Source: CAZESH01 sp964514665
GTDB taxonomy: Bacteria; Bacillota; Bacilli; Paenibacillales; KCTC-25726
Reading direction: 5' to 3'
Assembly (NCBI GenBank): GCA_964514665.1
Contig: CAZESH010000134.1
Span: forward strand, 1-10,999
Length of the DNA: 10,999 nucleotides
Shown here one piece after another: positions 7,201 to 10,999 of the stretch. Both the position numbers and the translations under genes were made by a program. Below the pieces are notes generated by a model. That model saw nothing but the letters and a program-made list of their open reading frames with translations, was not told the origin of the DNA and searched no databases. Position 1 is the first letter of the stretch, and every line of letters starts with the position of its first letter.

Positions 7201-8955
7201 GGAGACAGCAAGCAAATGCCGCCATCCAATTTTTTCGATACCATTTCGAAGGAAGATGAGGGCGACGAGGACAATTTTGTGGCGGACATGGAGAGCATCC
7301 TAGGATTGTTCACCGGACAAAGCGCCCCCCAACGCATGCTGAGGTGGCACTATCGAAGCCGACACGAATCGCTCATTACCGTATCCAACCATGAATTCTA
7401 TGAGGATAAACTGGTTGTTTTTCCAAGTCCGGATGCGGAAAAGCGGCATGCAGGACTGATTTTCAATCACCTGCCTGATACGTATTATGATCGCGGCAGA
7501 ACCCGAACGAATAAAATGGAAGCCCGGGCAGTGGCCGAAGCGGTAATGACCCACGCCAAGAATCATCCCGATTTGTCTCTGGGTGTAGCCGCATTTAGCA
7601 TGGTCCAGATGCAAGCAGTTATGGACGAGATCGAAATCCTGCGGCGTGCCCATCCGTCATTGGAATCGTTTTTCGCTTCACATCCGTATGAGCCTTTTTT
7701 CGTGAAAAATCTGGAGAACGTCCAAGGGGATGAACGGGATGTCATTTTTATCAGCATTGGGTATGGAAAAACGAAGGAAGGTTATTTGGCCATGGACTTT
7801 GGGCCGCTTAATCGGGATGGCGGCGAGAGAAGACTGAATGTGCTCATCTCCCGCGCACGGCTGCGTTGCGAAGTGTTTACAAATTTGCGTTCGGATGATA
7901 TCGATTTGAAGCGTTCCAACGCCCAAGGAGTAAAATCGCTCAAGATGTTTCTGAAGTATGCGGAAAGCGGCATTTTGGACGTCCCGGTTCAGACAGGGAA
8001 AGGCTTCGATTCTCCTTTTGAAGAGGCTATCTGCAACGCATTGGTGAATCTGGGATACGAAATTCAGCCGCAAGTTGGTTCTGCGGGTTTTTTCATCGAT
8101 TTGGCTGTCATCCATCCTGACACGCCGGGCAGCTATATTTTAGGAATCGAATGCGACGGGGCTGCCTATCATAGTGCCCGTTCCGCTCGAGACCGGGATC
8201 GGCTGAGACAGGAAGTGCTGGAAGGTTTGGGGTGGCGAATCCATCGGATCTGGAGTGCGGATTGGTTCCGCCATCCTGATCGGGAATTGAAACGCGTCGT
8301 TGATGCGATTGAGAAGGCCAAGTTATACGCCAATATCACAAAACTGCCCAAACGGAATACTGAAGAGTCTGTAGAATCCGACATCGTTCGGGATGATGTG
8401 GCGCGACAAGACGTCGACAATGGAGTAAAGCCTTATGAGACAGCAGAATTAAACATCGATTTGGGCGGGCATGATTTTCATGAATTGCGGTTGCCCGTCA
8501 TTGCGCAATGGGTCTATCAGGTTGTGCGCGTGGAAAGTCCTGTTCATGAGAATGAAGTGATGAAACGCATATGCGATGCGTTAGGGGTTAAACGTGTGGG
8601 AAGCCGCATTCAAGAAGTATTCAAGCAATCGTTCTCCATAATTCCTAACGTGGATAAAAGGCGTCATTTTTTGTGGCTTTCTGAAATGAAGACGCCGGAC
8701 ATCAGGGATCGAAGTGCATTAAAATCGAAGAAGGCGGAGTATATCTCCCATGAGGAGTATGCAGAGGCGATTTTGAAGGTGGTTAGGGAAAGTTTCGGCG
8801 CCGACAAAGATACCGTTTCCCAGTCCGTATATCAAATACTTGGATTCTCGCGAGTCACGGAAGAGATGCGAAACCATTTGAAACCCATTTTTGACGAGTT
8901 GGTGCAACGAAATGTTTTACTTATGAACAATGGGCTGTTGCGTATCGATGACTGA
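4219..8955 (+). CDS. DUF4011-type SF1 helicase with Vsr/MTES_1575-like nuclease and DUF3320-like tail
   Basis: This 1578-residue protein starts at an ATG with GGAGGGG (4202-4208) 10 nt upstream. Residues 1-40 (KLNKARQELLDLGLRNPLL) are the hallmark of the DUF4011 N-terminus. The SF1 helicase core follows: Walker A GPPGTGKS 339-346, Walker B VIFDEAS 968-974, motif III GDSKQMPP 995-1002, motif IV WHYRSRHE 1043-1050, motif V VQGDERD 1168-1174 and motif VI NVLISRAR 1207-1214. A helical insert of about 550 residues separates Walker A and B. Residues 1260-1350 form a PD-(D/E)XK-type nuclease related to Vsr/MTES_1575 folds, with Glu1268, Asp1294 and GIECDG (Glu1311, Asp1313). A polar linker leads to a DUF3320-like tail (1420-1578). 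All motifs are intact, so an ATP-driven translocase that cuts nucleic acid is expected. Such proteins are common in accessory and defence loci; the target is unknown. No PLD or kinase domain is visible. Confidence 0.93.
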   Translation: MNVRIADKLNKARQELLDLGLRNPLLNYRGLKARGLEIIEENPQDIYRILVSEKKKMTFLSKEDERESKQEQNQTIDLHMLPDIEIVTENISAEETGENAELEDLSDNEKYTDSKLQTEYTEKQLENRLLNTYYFARTYIEEQGVNILYMALGMLQWYESNSSLEPRKAPLLLIPVELERVNARERFKISYTEDEVGQNISLAAKLKAEFGVDLPELPEEGKIDVDQYFATVKQAIEGQRRWSVDISAIVVGFFSFGKFLMYHDLDINIWPENQRPEAHPILSALLEDGFKEAPSVISDDAHIDDHFDLNEARHVMDADSSQILAILDAKQGKNMVIQGPPGTGKSQTITNLIAEAIGEGKKVLFVSEKMAALEVVKRRLDSVGLGVACLELHSHKTNKKELLHELAVTLELGKPRYDENGNIRLLEDLRQRLNEYCSALNTKIGESDVTPYQALGAIVRYREMHEETPFPMMDGHNMDHWNKDQTLKREALVEELQHLIHAIGIPSQHLFWGSKKKVVLPADVDALEQALTNTLPLLQEFMQKLEENTGAIHYPNPSNLEETYLFLEMLKRVVESPELKGICIKSEKWIEEKDALEKYLNAGKTNQMLLAKYDEQLIPEAWNQNLLETRQSLIQYQDKWWKWLSGDYRKAKNRTLGLCKNPKDKNLRLLEIVEAIMESSRLRETIRGYSELGRELFTGQWKGEETEWDRLENIAHWVISLHEEVQGDKLPSWIFDFLLLLPDKANLKDQLASLNKLVQTLEAKFDVLENMLEFNSSIRFENRKGLRQQPYVFLKKLLDQWSKHTPSIQEMASYNQITEICVEEELAPLVRLAEKWEHSGKRLLDVLRWNRYQSMIARAFNERQALAGFDGSRHEQAVHKFRELDRYLAELNRARLAEEHWNKLPQHEAGGQLGLLRREFEKKSRHLPIRQLILKAGHAIQAIKPVFMMGPLSIATYLQPGSLEFDLVIFDEASQVKPVDAFGAIIRAKQAIVVGDSKQMPPSNFFDTISKEDEGDEDNFVADMESILGLFTGQSAPQRMLRWHYRSRHESLITVSNHEFYEDKLVVFPSPDAEKRHAGLIFNHLPDTYYDRGRTRTNKMEARAVAEAVMTHAKNHPDLSLGVAAFSMVQMQAVMDEIEILRRAHPSLESFFASHPYEPFFVKNLENVQGDERDVIFISIGYGKTKEGYLAMDFGPLNRDGGERRLNVLISRARLRCEVFTNLRSDDIDLKRSNAQGVKSLKMFLKYAESGILDVPVQTGKGFDSPFEEAICNALVNLGYEIQPQVGSAGFFIDLAVIHPDTPGSYILGIECDGAAYHSARSARDRDRLRQEVLEGLGWRIHRIWSADWFRHPDRELKRVVDAIEKAKLYANITKLPKRNTEESVESDIVRDDVARQDVDNGVKPYETAELNIDLGGHDFHELRLPVIAQWVYQVVRVESPVHENEVMKRICDALGVKRVGSRIQEVFKQSFSIIPNVDKRRHFLWLSEMKTPDIRDRSALKSKKAEYISHEEYAEAILKVVRESFGADKDTVSQSVYQILGFSRVTEEMRNHLKPIFDELVQRNVLLMNNGLLRIDD

Positions 8956-9034
8956 TCGGGCCGAATTACATCAATGGATATTGAAAAAATGATTATATTT
9001 GGTTTTCAATTTTACTGGCATTTCTTTTTGAAAC

Positions 9035-9064
9035 GAGCAATTGCTACGCGTAGTTGCTCTTTTT
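9035..9064 (+). terminator. Rho-independent terminator after the helicase gene
   Basis: GAGCAA (9035-9040) pairs with TTGCTC (9054-9059); an inner CTA/TAG pairing closes a CGCG loop, and five Ts follow (9060-9064). It lies 80 bp after the helicase stop codon, so the CoiA-like gene may be transcribed separately or by partial read-through. Confidence 0.7.
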
Positions 9065-9202
9065 CAGATAACCAGTTGTATGGGAAATTGCATGAGGTTT
9101 TCAACATATAACCTTTGTTTTACTGCTCCAACTCGATAAAAACGAATCAGATTGATAAAGAATTTAGTAAGTAAGCAAGCGTTATAGGACTGATCTGTCT
9201 AA

Positions 9203-9217
9203 TATCTTTGCAAGATA
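9203..9217. promoter_or_regulatory. Palindrome upstream of the CoiA-like gene
   Basis: TATCTT (9203-9208) and AAGATA (9212-9217) are perfect complements around TGC, located 27 bp before the start codon and 10 bp before the ribosome site. It could be an operator or a small leader hairpin. I see no convincing -35/-10 pair nearby, so its use is uncertain. Confidence 0.3.
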
Positions 9218-9244
9218 GATACCATTCAAAGGAGGAACTGAGAA

Positions 9245-10081
9245 TTGAAAATGCCCTTTGGTTTAAAAGATGGAGAACTAATTCATATCTCAAAAGCGGA
9301 TCCGGGACTTAAATGCGGTTGTGTTTGCCCGGGGTGTAATGGTCCTTTGGTGGCTCGCAAGGGAGAGGTAAAGGTCCACCACTTTGCTCATTATTCCAGT
9401 GAGTGTAAGAACGGGTTACAGACGGCCATTCATATGGCGGCAAAAGTCATACTGCAGAAGTATGGAAAGATCAAATTGCCAGCAGTGGATATTCAGTTTG
9501 AACAGACCTATAATACATGGCGCTTGTCAGAAGAAATGGAGATCTGTTTCGATGAGGTTCGATTGGAGAAACGATTAGGGGATGTTGTTCCGGATGTTCT
9601 TGTTTATAAGAATGGGGTGCCTTTAATGATTGAAATAAAGGTTACTCATGAAGTGGATGAAGAAAAGCGAGGGAAAATACAAAGTTTAGGTGTATCTGCC
9701 TTGGAGATCGATTTAGGGGATGTGGATCAGGACACACCAATGGATGATCTCGTGCAGTTTGTCATATATTCCGTTGAGCGAAAAAAATGGATTTATAATG
9801 AGAAGGCAAACAATGCGAAGCATGCCATTTTACGATCGAATGTAGTTAAAACCCTCCAAAGAGGGACGTTGGGGAATAATTTACTCAATGGGTGTCCACA
9901 GAGTAATTTTTGGTGGAAAGGCTATAGAACTGCTCGGTGGACGGATTGCCTAAACTGTAAATATTGCTTGTGTATTGGAGACAAAGAGGTTTTTTGCAGT
10001 GCGGAAAGCAGAGTTGGCAGCTATAATGAATTTATTCTTCATACACGGTTGTTCAATGGGGAGAAGAAGATTTCTAATTAG
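9245..10081 (+). CDS. CoiA-like PD-(D/E)XK nuclease with cysteine clusters at both ends
   Basis: This 278-residue protein most likely starts at the TTG at 9245: AAAGGAGG (9228-9235) is 9 nt away, while the in-frame ATG at 9251 is 15 nt away. The N-terminus has a zinc-binding look (CGCVCPGCNGPLVARKG, Cys24-Cys31) followed by KVHHFAHYSSEC (residues 43-54), the signature of the competence protein CoiA family. The nuclease core is visible as DVVPDVLVYKNG with Asp113 and Asp117, then LMIEIKV with Glu130 and Lys132. A second cysteine cluster (Cys235, 238, 241, 243, 251) probably binds another metal. CoiA itself aids transformation recombination and is usually nearer 380 residues, so this is a shorter relative, not coiA proper. 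It lies 289 bp after the helicase gene on the same strand and inside the same repeat-bracketed segment, suggesting a joint role. It is clearly AT-richer than the genes at the left. Confidence 0.85.
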   Translation: MKMPFGLKDGELIHISKADPGLKCGCVCPGCNGPLVARKGEVKVHHFAHYSSECKNGLQTAIHMAAKVILQKYGKIKLPAVDIQFEQTYNTWRLSEEMEICFDEVRLEKRLGDVVPDVLVYKNGVPLMIEIKVTHEVDEEKRGKIQSLGVSALEIDLGDVDQDTPMDDLVQFVIYSVERKKWIYNEKANNAKHAILRSNVVKTLQRGTLGNNLLNGCPQSNFWWKGYRTARWTDCLNCKYCLCIGDKEVFCSAESRVGSYNEFILHTRLFNGEKKISN

Positions 10082-10135
10082 TCTTTAGGGGGGATATCAT
10101 TCCATTTTCTTTGTTGCAGCCCTCTTATCAGAAAC

Positions 10136-10349
10136 ATTTGTAAGTTGTCTCTATCGTGTGAAAATGTATATCTATGCATTCGCTTATGTAGGGATGAAAT
10201 TTTTTTTCTAACGTATTCTGCAACAAACCGTCATTTCCGATGCGACATTCTTCAAATTCTAATCAATTCTGAAACAACAAAAACAGAGTCATGCGGGTTC
10301 GCGGCTCCGTTTTTCAATTAATTATGGAATATCACATTTTTCTTGTATT
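10136..10349 (+). repeat. Right copy of the ~215-bp direct repeat
   Basis: Same orientation and near full-length match to 3332-3548. The small stem AATGTAT/ATGCATT (10163-10180) is kept, while its loop differs from the left copy (ATCT here, TTTT there). In the terminator-like hairpin (10279-10314) this copy has one mismatch in the outer stem but a better inner stem (GCG/CGC at 10293-10302 around GGTT). It starts 54 bp after the CoiA-like stop, so its hairpin could serve as that gene's terminator. Confidence 0.88.
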
Positions 10350-10382
10350 GTTTATGTTGTATGGTGGCCCAATAACACGAAT

Positions 10383-10408
10383 AATCCCCTTGATTTCTCA
10401 AGGGGATT
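10383..10408. terminator. Bidirectional terminator-like hairpin between convergent genes
   Basis: AATCCCCTTG (10383-10392) and CAAGGGGATT (10399-10408) form a perfect 10-bp stem with a 6-base loop. It lies 15 bp beyond the minus-strand permease stop codon and faces the CoiA-like gene from the other side. The T-tracts are modest on both strands, but position and stem strength support termination. Confidence 0.7.
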
Positions 10409-10422
10409 TAAATAAGACATTT

Positions 10423-10999
10423 CTATTTGATTCCCGTAAACATGAAGCTTTCAACGATTTTCCGTTGAAATAAGATGAAAATGATGATAAGGGGAAAAAT
10501 TACGATTAACGTAGCTGCCGTAAGCTCAGACCATTGCGCTCCCGATTCGGCATTTTGCGCGAACAGAGCCAGTCCCACTGTAACCGGCCGGTTCTCAGGC
10601 GTATTGGTTACAATCAAAGGCCAAATAAATTCGTTCCAATGGGAAATGACCGAGATGATGCCGAAAGCGGCGAGTGTCGAACGGGACAGCGGAATGAAAA
10701 TATGCCACAGTAATCTCCACGTATTTGCACCGTCCATGATGGCGGATTCGTCCAATTCCTTCGGGATCGTTTTAAAGGCTTGGCGAAAAAAGAAAATGCC
10801 GAACGACGACGCAAAGGAAGGAAGCACGATAGCCCATTTGGTGTTCATTAAGCCCAAATCGTGTATCGTCTCGTAATTTGGGAAAATAAACACGCCCCCC
10901 GGCAAAAACAGCTGAACCATGATGATGATAAACAATAGATTTTTCCCCGGAAACTCTCTTCTTGCAAAAACAAATGCTGCCAAAATCACGGTGATATAC
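10423..10999 (-). CDS. Carbohydrate ABC transporter permease, MalG/CUT1 type, C-terminal part
   Basis: The frame is open to the right edge, so about 192 C-terminal residues are seen; a GTG near 10989 is probably internal, since family members start about 80 residues earlier. Hydrophobic spans are visible near LLFIIIMVQLFLPGG, WAIVLPSFASSFGIFFF, LAAFGIISVISHW and LIVIFPLIIIFILF. The cytoplasmic EAA loop, which contacts the ATPase, is present as ELDESAIMDGANTWRLLWH followed by IFIPLSR. The ending FQRKIVESFMFTGIK is typical of MalG-like subunits, where KG(A/I)(V/I)K is common. The protein would form the membrane pore with a partner permease for uptake of an oligosaccharide or sugar; those genes should lie beyond the right edge. 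The substrate is not readable. It converges on the accessory module. Confidence 0.92.
   Translation of the reverse strand, partial: YITVILAAFVFARREFPGKNLLFIIIMVQLFLPGGVFIFPNYETIHDLGLMNTKWAIVLPSFASSFGIFFFRQAFKTIPKELDESAIMDGANTWRLLWHIFIPLSRSTLAAFGIISVISHWNEFIWPLIVTNTPENRPVTVGLALFAQNAESGAQWSELTAATLIVIFPLIIIFILFQRKIVESFMFTGIK

Larger units (their letters stand above)
10082..10422. other. Gene-free stretch holding the right repeat and a terminator
   Basis: Between the CoiA-like stop and the permease stop there is no supported gene. The space is filled by the right copy of the ~215-bp repeat (10136-10349) and a strong hairpin (10383-10408) between the two convergent genes. Confidence 0.75.

Noticed and set aside
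4219..8955. Mokosh-type helicase system
   Set aside because: The protein has an SF1 core but no phospholipase D or kinase domain visible; the nuclease is of the Vsr/PD-(D/E)XK type instead.
10291..10473. A 60-codon + strand frame at the right repeat
   Set aside because: It spans the repeat's hairpin, the intergenic terminator and the end of the opposite-strand permease gene, with no ribosome site.
10475..10876. A 133-codon + strand frame opposite the permease
   Set aside because: It is the complement of a clear membrane-protein gene with the EAA motif and has no recognisable domain.
1..10999. CRISPR array, tRNA or rRNA genes
   Set aside because: No regularly spaced short repeats, and no stretch with tRNA cloverleaf or rRNA-like conserved sequence was seen on either strand.

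Overview
The window looks like chromosomal DNA of a Gram-positive spore-former of the Bacillota, most likely Paenibacillus or a close relative. This rests on strong AGGAGG-type ribosome sites, TTGACT/TATAAT-like promoters, many Rho-independent terminators, a MarR-GNAT fusion regulator and a MalG-type sugar permease. The species call is an inference.

Left part (1-1950, GC-rich): the remains of a sugar or sugar-acid catabolic operon on the + strand. It holds the C-terminal part of a medium-chain glucose-dehydrogenase-like enzyme, running in from the left edge. Next come a short-chain dehydrogenase (SDR) that has lost its catalytic half, an intact SDR of the gluconate 5-dehydrogenase / KduD type, and a 34-codon scrap resembling the C-terminus of a PfkB-type sugar kinase. 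The operon appears to be decaying.

Middle left (1951-3300): a minus-strand gene for a MarR regulator fused to a GNAT acetyltransferase. A clear promoter precedes it, with a near-perfect 23-bp palindrome over the -35 box, a textbook layout for autoregulation.

Centre (3332-10349, AT-richer): two direct copies of a ~215-bp non-coding repeat bracket a two-gene module on the + strand. The first gene encodes a 1578-residue protein with a DUF4011-like N-terminus, an SF1 helicase core, a Vsr/MTES_1575-like nuclease and a DUF3320-like tail. The second encodes a 278-residue CoiA-like PD-(D/E)XK nuclease with cysteine clusters at both ends. About 670 bp of hairpin-rich DNA separates the left repeat from the helicase gene. 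The pair reads as a candidate nucleic-acid-targeting defence cassette; defence is inferred from domains and context, not shown.

Right end (10423-10999): the C-terminal part of a CUT1 carbohydrate ABC transporter permease on the minus strand, running off the right edge. Sugar metabolism genes therefore lie on both sides of the accessory module.
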